Assembly (NCBI RefSeq): GCF_004124325.1
Contig: NZ_QBDT01000001.1
Location: 6,138,001-6,202,000, forward strand
Origin: Streptomyces sp. L2
GTDB taxonomy: Bacteria > Actinomycetota > Actinomycetes > Streptomycetales > Streptomycetaceae
Length of the DNA stretch: 64,000 nucleotides
Direction of reading: 5' to 3'
Shown: one piece after another, positions 1 to 8,835 of the stretch
Position numbering within the stretch: the first letter of the stretch is position 1
Layout of the letters: each line of letters opens with the position of its first letter
Position numbers and translations under genes: made by a program
The notes under the pieces: model-generated
Database searches by the model: none
The model's input: only the letters and a program-made list of their open reading frames with translations
What the model was told of the DNA's origin: nothing

Positions 1-63
1 GTGACCGCGGCGCGGGGCGGCCTGGAAGGCACCGCAGACAGGGGGCCGCCTGGTGCCACCGAA

Positions 64-110
64 TTGATCGATCAAAGATCGTTCTCGCAGGTCAGGTTAG
101 GTGGGCCTAA
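64..110. promoter_or_regulatory. Upstream control region of suf operon: iron-box-like site and palindrome
   Basis: Two dyads lie ahead of the first gene. TTGATCGATCAA (64-75) is a perfect 12-base palindrome. TCAGGTTAGGTGGGCCTAA (92-110) matches 14 of 19 positions of the DmdR/IdeR iron-box consensus TTAGGTTAGGCTAACCTAA as I recall it, with intact outer half-sites. Iron control of suf genes is known in many bacteria. The site could also serve a divergent gene to the left of the window. Confidence 0.4.
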
Positions 111-169
111 GTGACGCAGCGCACCGCGCGGTGATCCGGACGCCGCTTGCCCCGGTCCGCGGAATTACG

Positions 170-183
170 CAACAATGGCGTTG
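170..183. promoter_or_regulatory. SufR-type operator CAAC-N6-GTTG
   Basis: CAAC (170-173), six bases, then GTTG (180-183) form an inverted repeat of the form CAAC-N6-GTTG described for cyanobacterial SufR. Its last G is the first base of the GTG start codon of the sufR-like gene. Binding there would block initiation, so it fits autorepression of the whole suf operon. The link is inferred from motif and position. Confidence 0.5.
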
Positions 184-926
184 TGAAAAACGTCGGTGAG
201 GCTCGGGAGACTCCCCTGGGGGCCCCGCAGGAGGACCTCGCGACCGGTGAGCGCTCCACGCGCAACCGCGTCGCGCGATCCATCCTGGACCACGGGCCCT
301 CCACCGTCGCCGAGCTGGCCGGCCGGCTGGGTCTCACCCAGGCGGCCGTACGGCGTCATCTGGACGCGCTCGTCGCCGACGACGTCGTGGAGGCCCGCGA
401 GCAGCGCGTGTACGGCACGCGCACGCGTGGCCGCCCCGCGAAGGTCTTCGCGCTGACCGACTGCGGCCGGGACGCCTTCGACCAGTCGTACGACAAGCTC
501 GCCGCGGACGCCCTGCGCTGGATCGCCGAGCGCGAGGGCGGCTCGGACGCGGTCGCCGCCTTCGCTCGCGCCCGGATCGCCGCCCAGGCGGGCGCGTACC
601 GCCGGGCGATCGAGGCCGCCGGACCCGACGGGCGCGCGGAAGCCCTGGCCAAGGCCCTGACCGCGGACGGGTACGCTGCTACGGCGCGCAGCGCCCCCCT
701 CCCGCACAAGGGCGAGCAACTGTGCCAGCACCACTGCCCGGTCGCCCATGTGGCGGAGCAGTACCCGCAGCTGTGTGAGGCGGAGACCGAGATCTTCGCC
801 GAGCTTCTGGGTACTCACGTCCAGCGACTGGCGACGATCGCCCACGGCGACGGCGTGTGCACGACGTTCATTCCCAAGATTTCCACTGACGCACCTGCAA
901 GCACGGCCGGGAGGAACCCCGCATGA
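183..926 (+). CDS. sufR: SufR-like [4Fe-4S] transcriptional repressor of the suf operon
   Basis: A 247-residue winged-helix regulator (ArsR/DeoR-like). The N-terminal HTH covers about residues 30-95 ([21 protein letters not shown]). The C-terminal half carries C181, C185, C198 and C226, suited to hold an Fe-S cluster as in SufR. Family members repress suf genes when the cluster is intact. GTG at 183 is chosen as start: the upstream TTG at 147 has no ribosome site and the conserved part begins after it. The stop overlaps the sufB start (ATGA), so the gene leads the operon. A CAAC-N6-GTTG operator touches its start codon. Function assigned from domain, cysteines and context. Confidence 0.88.
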   Translation: MKNVGEARETPLGAPQEDLATGERSTRNRVARSILDHGPSTVAELAGRLGLTQAAVRRHLDALVADDVVEAREQRVYGTRTRGRPAKVFALTDCGRDAFDQSYDKLAADALRWIAEREGGSDAVAAFARARIAAQAGAYRRAIEAAGPDGRAEALAKALTADGYAATARSAPLPHKGEQLCQHHCPVAHVAEQYPQLCEAETEIFAELLGTHVQRLATIAHGDGVCTTFIPKISTDAPASTAGRNPA

Positions 927-2344
927 CGCTCCCCACGGAGACTGCCCACCCCGAACTTGAGGGCCTGGGCAAGTACGAATACGGCTGGGCCGACTCCGAC
1001 GTGGCCGGTGCCTCCGCCCGGCGCGGCCTGAACGAGGACGTCGTCCGCGACATCTCGGGCAAGAAGTCCGAGCCCGAGTGGATGACCAAGCTGCGCCTGA
1101 AGGGTCTGAAGCTCTTCGAGAAGAAGCCCATGCCGAACTGGGGCTCGGACCTGTCGGGCATCGACTTCGACAACATCAAGTACTTCGTGCGCTCCACGGA
1201 GAAGCAGGCGGAGTCCTGGGAGGACCTGCCCGAGGACATCAAGAACACCTACGACAAGCTGGGTATCCCGGAGGCCGAGAAGCAGCGCCTCGTCGCCGGT
1301 GTCGCCGCGCAGTACGAGTCGGAGGTCGTCTACCACCAGATCCGCGAGGACCTGGAGGAGCAGGGTGTCATCTTCCTGGACACCGACACCGCGCTGAAGG
1401 AGCACCCGGAGCTCTTCAAGGAGTACTTCGGCACCGTCATCCCCGCCGGTGACAACAAGTTCGCCTCGCTGAACACCGCCGTGTGGTCGGGCGGCTCGTT
1501 CATCTACGTGCCGAAGGGCGTGCACGTCGAGATCCCGCTCCAGGCCTACTTCCGGATCAACACCGAGAACATGGGCCAGTTCGAGCGGACCCTGATCATC
1601 GTCGACGAGGGCGCCTACGTGCACTACGTCGAGGGCTGCACCGCCCCGATCTACAAGTCGGACTCGCTGCACTCCGCGGTCGTCGAGATCATCGTCAAGA
1701 AGAACGCCCGCTGCCGCTACACGACCATCCAGAACTGGTCGAACAACGTCTACAACCTGGTCACCAAGCGCGCCGTGGCGTACGAGGGCGCGACCATGGA
1801 GTGGATCGACGGCAACATCGGCTCCAAGGTGACGATGAAGTACCCGGCCGTCTACCTGATGGGCGAGCACGCCAAGGGCGAGACCCTGTCCATCGCCTTC
1901 GCCGGCGAGGGGCAGCACCAGGACGCGGGCGCCAAGATGGTCCACATGGCGCCGAACACGTCGTCCAACATCGTCTCCAAGTCCGTGGCGCGCGGCGGCG
2001 GCCGCACCTCCTACCGCGGTCTGATCGAGATCGGCGAGGGCGCCCCGGGCGCCAAGTCGAACGTGCTGTGCGACGCGCTGCTGGTCGACACCATCTCCCG
2101 CTCGGACACGTACCCGTACGTCGACGTCCGCGAGGACGACGTCTCCATGGGCCACGAGGCCACCGTCTCCAAGGTCTCCGAGGACCAGCTCTTCTACCTG
2201 ATGAGCCGCGGCCTGACCGAGTTCGAGGCGATGGCGATGATCGTGCGCGGCTTCGTCGAGCCGATCGCCAAGGAGCTCCCCATGGAGTACGCGCTGGAAC
2301 TCAACCGGCTGATCGAGCTGCAGATGGAAGGCGCGGTCGGTTAA
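923..2344 (+). CDS. sufB: Fe-S cluster assembly scaffold SufB
   Basis: A 473-residue SufB, usual length. It forms the SufBC2D scaffold where sulfur from SufS and iron are assembled into clusters before transfer to apoproteins. The conserved C-terminal SufB/SufD core (right-handed beta-helix) and terminal helices are present, including [18 protein letters not shown] near residue 430. The ATG overlaps the sufR stop by four bases. No intein is present, unlike mycobacterial SufB. A 59-base gap separates it from sufD. Confidence 0.97.
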   Translation: MTLPTETAHPELEGLGKYEYGWADSDVAGASARRGLNEDVVRDISGKKSEPEWMTKLRLKGLKLFEKKPMPNWGSDLSGIDFDNIKYFVRSTEKQAESWEDLPEDIKNTYDKLGIPEAEKQRLVAGVAAQYESEVVYHQIREDLEEQGVIFLDTDTALKEHPELFKEYFGTVIPAGDNKFASLNTAVWSGGSFIYVPKGVHVEIPLQAYFRINTENMGQFERTLIIVDEGAYVHYVEGCTAPIYKSDSLHSAVVEIIVKKNARCRYTTIQNWSNNVYNLVTKRAVAYEGATMEWIDGNIGSKVTMKYPAVYLMGEHAKGETLSIAFAGEGQHQDAGAKMVHMAPNTSSNIVSKSVARGGGRTSYRGLIEIGEGAPGAKSNVLCDALLVDTISRSDTYPYVDVREDDVSMGHEATVSKVSEDQLFYLMSRGLTEFEAMAMIVRGFVEPIAKELPMEYALELNRLIELQMEGAVG

Positions 2345-2403
2345 GACCGCCGCCCGTCATCGTCAGCAGACGTCACACTCAGAAAGAGAGCACTACGACA
2401 GCC

Positions 2404-3588
2404 ATGGCTGAGGCCCAGAACATCCCCGTGGGGTCGACCACCGCGGGCTCGATCGCGGTCGCCGCGGAGTCGACCGTCGTCTCGCGCATGAGCGCGCCCC
2501 CCTCCTTCGACGTGGCGGACTTCCCCGTCCCGCACGGCCGCGAGGAGGAGTGGCGGTTCACCCCGCTGGAGCGCCTGCGCGGACTGCACGACGGCACCGC
2601 CGTCGCCGACGGCGACGGCGTGAAGGTCGACATCGAGGCCCCCGAGGGCGTCACCGTCGAGACCGTCGGCCGGGACGACGCGCGGCTCGGCAGGGCGGGC
2701 ACCCCGGTGGACCGGATCGCCGCCCAGGCCTACTCCCACTTCGAGCAGGCCTCGGTCGTGACCGTCCCGAAGGAGACCGTCCTCACCGAGCCGATCCGCA
2801 TCGCGGTGCACGGCCAGGGCGGCACCCGCTTCGGCCACCAGGTGATCGAGCTGGGCGCCTTCGCCGAGGCCGTCGTGGTCATCGACCACACCGGTGACGC
2901 GGTCCTCGCCGCCAACGTCGACTACCTGCTCGGTGACGGCGCCAAGCTGACCGTCGTCTCCGTGCAGGACTGGGACGACAAGGCCGTGCACGTCGCCCAG
3001 CACAACGCGCTGGTCGGCCGCGACGCCTCCTTCAAGTCGGTCGTCGTCACCTTCGGCGGCGACGTCGTCCGCCTGCACCCGCGCGTGGAGTACGCCGGCA
3101 CCGGCGGCGAGGCCGAGCTGTACGGCCTGTACTTCACCGACGCCGGGCAGCACCAGGAGCACCGCCTGCTGGTCACGCACAACGCCCCGCACTGCAAGTC
3201 GAACGTCGCCTACAAGGGCGCGCTCCAGGGCGAGTCCGCCCATGCGGTCTGGATCGGCGACGTGCTCATCGAGGCCAAGGCCGAGGGCACCGACACCTAC
3301 GAGATGAACCGCAACCTGGTCCTCACGGACGGCGCGCGCGTCGACTCGGTGCCGAACCTGGAGATCGAGACCGGCGAGATCGTCGGCGCCGGCCACGCCT
3401 CCGCCACCGGCCGCTTCGACGACGAGCAGCTCTTCTACCTGATGGCCCGCGGCATCCCGGAGCAGGAGGCCCGCCGCCTGGTGGTCCGCGGCTTCTTCGC
3501 CGAGCTGGTCCAGCAGATCGGTGTCGCCGACATCGAGGAGCGCCTGCTCGCCAAGATCGAGGAGGAGCTGGAGGCTTCGGTCGCATGA
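2404..3588 (+). CDS. sufD: Fe-S cluster assembly protein SufD
   Basis: A 394-residue paralog of SufB that completes the SufBC2D complex and is needed for iron acquisition during cluster assembly. The C-terminal core ends with DDEQLFYLMARGIPEQEAR, matching the SufB end. ATG 2404 is chosen because the SufD N-terminal region begins there; the frame is open further upstream but antisense-like in composition. The stop overlaps the next start by four bases (ATGA). Confidence 0.96.
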   Translation: MAEAQNIPVGSTTAGSIAVAAESTVVSRMSAPPSFDVADFPVPHGREEEWRFTPLERLRGLHDGTAVADGDGVKVDIEAPEGVTVETVGRDDARLGRAGTPVDRIAAQAYSHFEQASVVTVPKETVLTEPIRIAVHGQGGTRFGHQVIELGAFAEAVVVIDHTGDAVLAANVDYLLGDGAKLTVVSVQDWDDKAVHVAQHNALVGRDASFKSVVVTFGGDVVRLHPRVEYAGTGGEAELYGLYFTDAGQHQEHRLLVTHNAPHCKSNVAYKGALQGESAHAVWIGDVLIEAKAEGTDTYEMNRNLVLTDGARVDSVPNLEIETGEIVGAGHASATGRFDDEQLFYLMARGIPEQEARRLVVRGFFAELVQQIGVADIEERLLAKIEEELEASVA

Positions 3589-3902
3589 CCTTCGTACGCG
3601 CCTGTGGGCTGAGCGAGCTGGAGGAGGACACCCCGAAGCGGGTGGAACTCGACGGCACGCCGGTCTCGGTCGTCAAGACCGAGGGCGAGGTGTTCGCGAT
3701 TTACGACATCTGCTCCCACGCGAACGTCTCCCTCTCCGAGGGCGAGGTGGAGGACTGCCAGATCGAGTGCTGGCTGCACGGCTCCAGCTTCGACCTCCGC
3801 ACCGGCAAGCCGTCCGGCCTCCCCGCGACGCGCCCCGTCCCCGTATACCCCGTAAAGATCGAAGGGGACGACGTGCTCGTCTCCCTCTCCCAGGAGTCCT
3901 GA
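3585..3902 (+). CDS. Rieske [2Fe-2S] ferredoxin-like protein of suf operon
   Basis: A 105-residue single-domain Rieske protein resembling the ferredoxin component of non-heme dioxygenases. The two ligand pairs are visible: CSHANVSL (C-X-H) and CWLHGSSFD (C-X2-H). It is a soluble electron carrier, with no signal peptide. This gene sits between sufD and sufC in actinobacterial suf operons, where it may feed electrons into cluster assembly; its exact partner is not known to me. Start overlaps the sufD stop; sufC follows after 7 bases. Confidence 0.93.
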   Translation: MTFVRACGLSELEEDTPKRVELDGTPVSVVKTEGEVFAIYDICSHANVSLSEGEVEDCQIECWLHGSSFDLRTGKPSGLPATRPVPVYPVKIEGDDVLVSLSQES

Positions 3903-3909
3903 GGCACCC

Positions 3910-4674
3910 ATGGCAACGCTTGAAATCCGAGACCTGCACGTCACCGTCGAGGCCGACAACGCCACGAAGGAGATCCTCAAGGGCGTCGACCTCACCGTGA
4001 AGCAGGGCGAGACGCACGCCATCATGGGCCCCAACGGCTCCGGCAAGTCGACCCTCGCCTACTCGCTCGCGGGTCACCCGAAGTACACGATCACCGGCGG
4101 CACCGTGCTGCTCGACGGCGAGGACGTCCTGGAGATGTCCGTCGACGAGCGCGCCCGCGCGGGCCTGTTCCTGGCGATGCAGTACCCGGTCGAGGTCCCC
4201 GGCGTCTCGGTCTCCAACTTCCTGCGCACCTCCGCCACCGCCGTCCGCGGCGAGGCCCCCAAGCTGCGCACCTGGGTGAAGGAGGTCAAGGAGACCATGG
4301 AGCGCCTCCACATGGACCCGTCCTTCGCCGAGCGCAACGTCAACGAGGGCTTCTCCGGCGGTGAGAAGAAGCGCCACGAGATCCTCCAGCTTGAGCTGCT
4401 CAAGCCGAAGGTCGCGATCCTCGACGAGACCGACTCCGGCCTCGACGTCGACGCGCTGCGGATCGTCTCCGAGGGCGTCAACCGCGTTCGCGAGACCGGT
4501 GAGGTCGGCACCCTGCTGATCACGCACTACACGCGCATCCTGCGCTACATCAAGCCCGACTTCGTGCACGTGTTCGCCGACGGCCGCATCGCGGAGTCCG
4601 GTGGCGCTGAGCTGGCGGAGAAGCTGGAGAACGAGGGCTACGAGGCGTACACGAAGGGTGGCGTATCCGCGTGA
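3910..4674 (+). CDS. sufC: Fe-S assembly ATPase SufC
   Basis: A 254-residue ABC-type ATPase that drives conformational change in SufBC2D. Walker A is GPNGSGKST (about residues 37-45), the signature is FSGGEKKRHEILQ, and Walker B is VAILDETDSGLDVDAL, with the SufC-typical Asp-Glu-Thr in place of DEPTSALD. No transmembrane region; this is a cytosolic ATPase. The stop overlaps the sufS GTG start (GTGA). Confidence 0.97.
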   Translation: MATLEIRDLHVTVEADNATKEILKGVDLTVKQGETHAIMGPNGSGKSTLAYSLAGHPKYTITGGTVLLDGEDVLEMSVDERARAGLFLAMQYPVEVPGVSVSNFLRTSATAVRGEAPKLRTWVKEVKETMERLHMDPSFAERNVNEGFSGGEKKRHEILQLELLKPKVAILDETDSGLDVDALRIVSEGVNRVRETGEVGTLLITHYTRILRYIKPDFVHVFADGRIAESGGAELAEKLENEGYEAYTKGGVSA

Positions 4675-5927
4675 CACAGCTGCCGGGCCTCCTCGACACC
4701 GAGGCGATCCGCAAGGACTTCCCGATCCTGGACCGGGTCCTCCATGACGGCAAGAAGCTCGTCTACCTGGACAACGCGGCGACCTCCCAGACGCCGCGCC
4801 AGGTGCTCGACGTGCTCAACGAGTACTACGAACAGCACAACGCCAACGTCCACCGCGGTGTGCACGTGCTCGCCGAGGAGGCCACGGCGCTGTACGAGGG
4901 CGCGCGTGACAAGGTCGCGGAGTTCATCAACGCGCCCAGCCGCGACGAGGTGATCTTCACCAAGAACGCCTCCGAATCGCTGAACCTCGTGGCGAACATG
5001 CTGGGCTGGGCCGACGAGCCCTACCGCGTGGACCACGAGACCGAGATCGTCATCACGGAGATGGAGCACCACTCCAACATCGTGCCGTGGCAGCTGCTCG
5101 CGCAGCGCACCGGTGCGAAGCTGAAGTGGTTCGGCCTCGACGACGACGGCAGGCTCGACCTGTCCCGCATCGACGAGGTCATCACCGAGAAGACGAAGAT
5201 CGTCTCCTTCGTGCTGGTGTCGAACATCCTCGGCACGGTCAACCCGGTCGACGCGATCGTGCGCCGCGCTCAGGAGGTCGGCGCCCTGGTGTGCATCGAC
5301 GCCTCCCAGGCCGCCCCGCACATGCCGGTGGACGTGCAGGCGCTGCAGGCCGACTTCGTGGCCTTCACCGGCCACAAGATGTGCGGCCCGACCGGCATCG
5401 GCGTCCTCTGGGGCCGCCAGGAGCTGCTGGAGGACCTGCCTCCGTTCCTCGGCGGCGGCGAGATGATCGAGACCGTCTCGATGCACTCCTCGACGTACGC
5501 CCCGGCGCCGCACAAGTTCGAGGCCGGCACCCCGCCGATCTCGCAGGCGGTCGGCCTCGGCGCGGCGATCGACTACCTCAACTCGATCGGCATGGACAAG
5601 ATCCTCGCCCATGAGCACGCGCTGACGGAGTACGCCGTCCAGCGCCTGGCCGAGGTCCCGGACCTGAAGATCATCGGTCCGGCCACGGCCGAGGACCGGG
5701 GCGCGGCGATCTCCTTCACGCTGGGCGACATCCACCCGCACGACGTGGGCCAGGTCCTCGACGAGCAGGGCATCGCGGTCCGGGTCGGCCACCACTGCGC
5801 GCGGCCGGTCTGCCTTCGGTACGGAATTCCCGCGACCACGCGAGCGTCGTTCTATCTGTACTCCACGCCGGCCGAGATCGACGCCCTGGTCGACGGCCTG
5901 GAGCACGTACGGAACTTCTTCGGATGA
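4671..5927 (+). CDS. sufS: Cysteine desulfurase SufS
   Basis: A 418-residue PLP enzyme of the group II NifS/SufS family. It removes sulfur from L-cysteine as an enzyme persulfide and passes it to SufU. The PLP lysine is in FTGHKMCGPTGIG and the catalytic cysteine in RVGHHCARPVCLRYG. GTG start overlaps the sufC stop. sufU follows after 11 bases, and its product is the expected sulfur acceptor. Confidence 0.97.
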   Translation: MTQLPGLLDTEAIRKDFPILDRVLHDGKKLVYLDNAATSQTPRQVLDVLNEYYEQHNANVHRGVHVLAEEATALYEGARDKVAEFINAPSRDEVIFTKNASESLNLVANMLGWADEPYRVDHETEIVITEMEHHSNIVPWQLLAQRTGAKLKWFGLDDDGRLDLSRIDEVITEKTKIVSFVLVSNILGTVNPVDAIVRRAQEVGALVCIDASQAAPHMPVDVQALQADFVAFTGHKMCGPTGIGVLWGRQELLEDLPPFLGGGEMIETVSMHSSTYAPAPHKFEAGTPPISQAVGLGAAIDYLNSIGMDKILAHEHALTEYAVQRLAEVPDLKIIGPATAEDRGAAISFTLGDIHPHDVGQVLDEQGIAVRVGHHCARPVCLRYGIPATTRASFYLYSTPAEIDALVDGLEHVRNFFG

Positions 5928-5938
5928 AGGGCTGAGGC

Positions 5939-6412
5939 GTGAAGCTGGACTCGATGTACCAGGAAGTCATCCTGGACCACTACAAGAACCCGCACGGGCG
6001 GGGCTTGCGGGATGGCGACGCCGAGGTGCACCACGTCAACCCGACCTGCGGCGACGAGATCACGCTCCGAGTGAAGTACGACGGCTCGACGATCCAGGAC
6101 GTCAGCTACGAGGGCCAGGGCTGTTCCATCAGCCAGGCATCGGCCTCCGTGCTGAACGAACTCCTCGTCGGCAAGGACCTCGCAGACGCGCAGAAGATCC
6201 AGGAGACCTTCCTGGAGCTGATGCAGTCCAAGGGCCGGATCGAGCCGGACGACGCGATGGAGGAGGTGCTGGAGGACGCGGTCGCGTTCGCCGGCGTCTC
6301 CAAGTACCCCGCGCGGGTCAAGTGCGCCCTCCTGAGCTGGATGGCGTGGAAGGACGCGACGGCCCAGGCGCTGGACGGCGCCGGCACGGACGCCGAAAGG
6401 AAGACGGCATGA
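5939..6412 (+). CDS. sufU: SufU sulfur transfer protein
   Basis: A 157-residue IscU/NifU-like protein of the zinc-containing SufU group. The three conserved cysteines are in PTCGDEIT, GQGCSISQAS and RVKCALLSW. The roughly 20-residue spacing insert before KCALL distinguishes SufU from IscU. SufU takes persulfide sulfur from SufS. GTG start. The stop overlaps sufT (ATGA). Confidence 0.95.
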   Translation: MKLDSMYQEVILDHYKNPHGRGLRDGDAEVHHVNPTCGDEITLRVKYDGSTIQDVSYEGQGCSISQASASVLNELLVGKDLADAQKIQETFLELMQSKGRIEPDDAMEEVLEDAVAFAGVSKYPARVKCALLSWMAWKDATAQALDGAGTDAERKTA

Positions 6413-6741
6413 GCGAGACCGTGGAGATGAAACCGGCCTCGGAGGAGGAGCTCCGCGAGGCCCTGATGGACGTCGTCGACCCCGAGCTGGGCATCGACGT
6501 CGTCAACCTCGGCCTGATCTACGGCATCCACGTCGACGACTCCAACGTGGCGACCGTCGACATGACCCTGACCTCCGCGGCCTGCCCGCTGACGGACGTC
6601 ATCGAGGACCAGGCCAAGTCCGCCACGGACGGCCTCGTCAACGAGCTGCGCATCAACTGGGTCTGGATGCCGCCGTGGGGTCCGGACAAGATCACGGACG
6701 ACGGGCGCGAGCAGCTGCGCGCGCTCGGCTTCAACGTCTGA
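6409..6741 (+). CDS. sufT: SufT, DUF59/MIP18-family Fe-S assembly factor
   Basis: A 110-residue DUF59 protein. The family motif DPELGIDVVNLGLIYG is at about residues 24-39, and LTSAACPLTDV carries the conserved cysteine. SufT proteins help maturate Fe-S enzymes, probably as carriers. It is the last gene of the suf operon; a strong terminator follows 26 bases later. Confidence 0.93.
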   Translation: MSETVEMKPASEEELREALMDVVDPELGIDVVNLGLIYGIHVDDSNVATVDMTLTSAACPLTDVIEDQAKSATDGLVNELRINWVWMPPWGPDKITDDGREQLRALGFNV

Positions 6742-6767
6742 GACGCAGCGTCCGGCACAGAGCCCGC

Positions 6768-6800
6768 AAGGGGGCCGCGGCATCGCGCCGCGGCCCCCTT
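6768..6800 (+). terminator. Terminator of suf operon
   Basis: A perfect 14-base-pair stem (6768-6781 with 6787-6800) closes a 5-base ATCGC loop. It follows sufT directly. No U-tract, as is normal for Streptomyces stem-loop terminators. Confidence 0.85.
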
Positions 6801-6816
6801 CGCCGTGCGGACGGCC

Positions 6817-6872
6817 TGTGTACGTCCCTTGCGTGTGTACGCCCCCTGCGCTCATGTGTACGCTCGTACACA
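6817..6872. promoter_or_regulatory. TetR operator and -10 at SMR gene
   Basis: The octamer TGTGTACG occurs three times in direct orientation (6817-6824, 6834-6841, 6855-6862). The last is paired with CGTACACA to form the perfect palindrome TGTGTACGCTCGTACACA (6855-6872). The palindrome ends on the A of the smr ATG and contains TACGCT (6859-6864), a possible -10 that would give a leaderless transcript starting at the ATG. No ribosome-binding site is visible. The likely ligand is the TetR protein encoded just downstream. Confidence 0.6.
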
Positions 6873-7192
6873 TGGGATACCTCCTGCTTGCCGGCGCCAT
6901 CGCCGCCGAGGTCGCCGCGACGACGGCGATGAAGTACAGCGAGGGGTTCAGCAGGCTCTGGCCGTCCCTGATCACGGCCCTGGGCTACGTCCTCTCCTTC
7001 GCGCTGCTCGCCCAGACCCTCAAGACCGTCGCCATCGGCACGGCGTACGCGATCTGGGCGGGCGTCGGCACGGCGACGATCGCCGTCATCGGCCTGATGC
7101 TGTTCGGGGAGGGGCTCAACCTGGCCAAGGTGGCCGGAATCGTGCTGATCATCGGCGGAGTGGTGGTCCTGAACCTCGGCGGGGCGCACTGA
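6872..7192 (+). CDS. Small multidrug resistance (SMR) efflux protein
   Basis: A 106-residue, four-helix SMR-family proton antiporter. The first helix carries the essential glutamate (E13 in AGAIAAEVAATTAMKYSEG), and the YAIWAGVGT segment of helix 3 is present. SMR proteins act as inner-membrane dimers exporting quaternary ammonium compounds, guanidinium or polyamines; the substrate here is unknown. ATG 6872 is chosen since homologs start MGYL/MAWL; upstream GTG/ATG codons lie in the operator. The tetR gene overlaps its stop by one base. Confidence 0.9.
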   Translation: MGYLLLAGAIAAEVAATTAMKYSEGFSRLWPSLITALGYVLSFALLAQTLKTVAIGTAYAIWAGVGTATIAVIGLMLFGEGLNLAKVAGIVLIIGGVVVLNLGGAH

Positions 7193-7746
7193 TGTCCCGC
7201 CGCTACGACCCCGGCAGGCGGCAGCGGATCATCGACGCGGCGCTGCGGGTGGTGGGGGAGAAGGGCATCGCCGGGCTCAGTCACCGCTCGGTCGCGGCGG
7301 AGGCGGACGTGCCGCTCGGCTCGACGACGTACCACTTCGCCACCCTGGACGATCTGCTGGTGGCCGCGCTGGAGCAGGCCAGCGAGGGCTTCGGGGCCGC
7401 GCTGGACGCGAGCGGGGTCCTGGCGGAGGGCGGCGGCGACCTGGCGGCGGGTCTCGCCCGGGCCCTCGGCGAGTGGCTGGGCGGCGACCGGGCGGGCGCC
7501 GAGCTGGAGTACGAGCTGTATCTCGCCGCGCTCCGGCGCCCCGCCCTGCGTCCCGTCGCCGAGCGGTGGACCCGGGAGACGGCGCGGCGCCTGACCGCGC
7601 GCACCGATCCCACGACCGCACGGGCCCTGCTCGCGCTCATGGACGGCATCTGCCTGCAAGCGCTGCTCACGGGCGGTTCGTACGACGAGGCCCACACGCG
7701 CACCGCGCTGTCCCGGCTGATCCTCCGAGGTGCGCCCGGCACGTGA
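7192..7746 (+). CDS. TetR-family repressor of the SMR gene
   Basis: A 184-residue TetR regulator. The HTH is near residues 25-45 (HRSVAAEADVPLGSTTYHFATLDDLL), followed by a helical ligand domain. It is translationally coupled to the SMR gene, so autoregulation through the TGTGTACG palindrome upstream is the simple model. The inducer is not known. Confidence 0.9.
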   Translation: MSRRYDPGRRQRIIDAALRVVGEKGIAGLSHRSVAAEADVPLGSTTYHFATLDDLLVAALEQASEGFGAALDASGVLAEGGGDLAAGLARALGEWLGGDRAGAELEYELYLAALRRPALRPVAERWTRETARRLTARTDPTTARALLALMDGICLQALLTGGSYDEAHTRTALSRLILRGAPGT

Positions 7747-7778
7747 GACGCGGTTCGCTCCCACGCCCCGGCCCACGT

Positions 7779-7784
7779 TAGGTT
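7779..7784 (+). promoter_or_regulatory. -10 element of dapD, leaderless geometry
   Basis: TAGGTT lies seven bases before the dapD ATG, so transcription would start at or next to the start codon. No Shine-Dalgarno sequence exists between them and no -35 is obvious. Leaderless mRNAs are common in Streptomyces. Confidence 0.45.
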
Positions 7785-7791
7785 TTCCCAC

Positions 7792-8781
7792 ATGACCGAC
7801 ACGACTGCTTCCCGCACCACCGGTGCCGTGGCCGCCGGCCTCGCCACCATCGCCTCCGACGGCACCGTCCTCGACACCTGGTTCCCCGCGCCCGAGCTGG
7901 CCGACCAGCCCGGCCCCTCCGGTACCGAGCGACTGTCCGCCGAGCAGGCCGCGGAACTCCTTGGCGGCGGCGCCACGGCCGCCACCGGCCCGGACGCCCG
8001 CCGGGGCGTCGAGGTCGTCGCGGTCCGTACGGTCATCGCCTCGCTCGACGACAAGCCGATCGACGCGCACGACACCTACCTGCGCCTGCACCTGCTCTCC
8101 CACCGCCTGGTCAAGCCGCACGGCCAGAGCCTGGACGGCATCTTCGGGCACCTCGCCAACGTGGCCTGGACCTCGCTCGGCCCGGTCGCCGTGGACGACG
8201 TCGAGAAGGTGCGGCTCAACGCGCGTGCCGAGGGCCTGCACCTCCAGGTCACCTCGATCGACAAGTTCCCGCGCATGACGGACTACGTGGCCCCCAAGGG
8301 CGTCCGCATCGCCGACGCCGACCGGGTCCGCCTGGGCGCGCACCTGGCCGAGGGCACGACGGTCATGCACGAGGGCTTCGTCAACTTCAACGCCGGCACA
8401 CTCGGCACGTCCATGGTCGAGGGCCGCATCTCCGCCGGCGTCGTCGTGGGCAACGGCTCCGACATCGGCGGCGGCGCCTCCACCATGGGCACCCTGTCCG
8501 GCGGCGGCAACGTCCGCATCACCATCGGCGAGCGCTGCCTGGTCGGCGCCGAGGCGGGCGTCGGCATCGCCCTCGGCGACGAGTGCGTGGTCGAGGCCGG
8601 CCTCTACGTCACCGCGGGCACCCGCGTCACCATGCCCGACGGCCAGATCGTCAAGGCCCGCGACCTGAGCGGCGCCTCCCACATCCTCTTCCGCCGCAAC
8701 TCGGTCACCGGCGCGGTCGAGGCCCGCCCGAACAACGCGGTCTGGGGCGGCCTGAACGACATCCTCCACACCCACAACTGA
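7792..8781 (+). CDS. dapD: Tetrahydrodipicolinate N-succinyltransferase
   Basis: A 329-residue actinobacterial-type DapD. It succinylates 2,3,4,5-tetrahydrodipicolinate in the succinylase branch of lysine and diaminopimelate synthesis. The C-terminal half has left-handed beta-helix hexapeptide repeats, with [20 protein letters not shown] and the glycine-rich [18 protein letters not shown] turn typical of this family. Monocistronic, with a probable leaderless promoter and its own terminator. Confidence 0.95.
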   Translation: MTDTTASRTTGAVAAGLATIASDGTVLDTWFPAPELADQPGPSGTERLSAEQAAELLGGGATAATGPDARRGVEVVAVRTVIASLDDKPIDAHDTYLRLHLLSHRLVKPHGQSLDGIFGHLANVAWTSLGPVAVDDVEKVRLNARAEGLHLQVTSIDKFPRMTDYVAPKGVRIADADRVRLGAHLAEGTTVMHEGFVNFNAGTLGTSMVEGRISAGVVVGNGSDIGGGASTMGTLSGGGNVRITIGERCLVGAEAGVGIALGDECVVEAGLYVTAGTRVTMPDGQIVKARDLSGASHILFRRNSVTGAVEARPNNAVWGGLNDILHTHN

Positions 8782-8798
8782 TCGACCCCCTCCCCACG

Positions 8799-8827
8799 AA
8801 GCGCCTCCACACCGAGTGGGGGCGCTT
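8799..8827 (+). terminator. Terminator between dapD and dapA-like gene
   Basis: A 12-base-pair stem (8799-8810 with 8816-8827, one G-T wobble) with loop ACCGA. It lies between two convergent genes and can serve both strands. Confidence 0.75.
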
Positions 8828-8835
8828 TCGTCATG

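Noticed and set aside
923..2155. Long minus-strand frame opposite sufB
   Set aside because: It is a shadow of GC-biased codons on the other strand, with Val/Asp/Leu-rich content and no family match.
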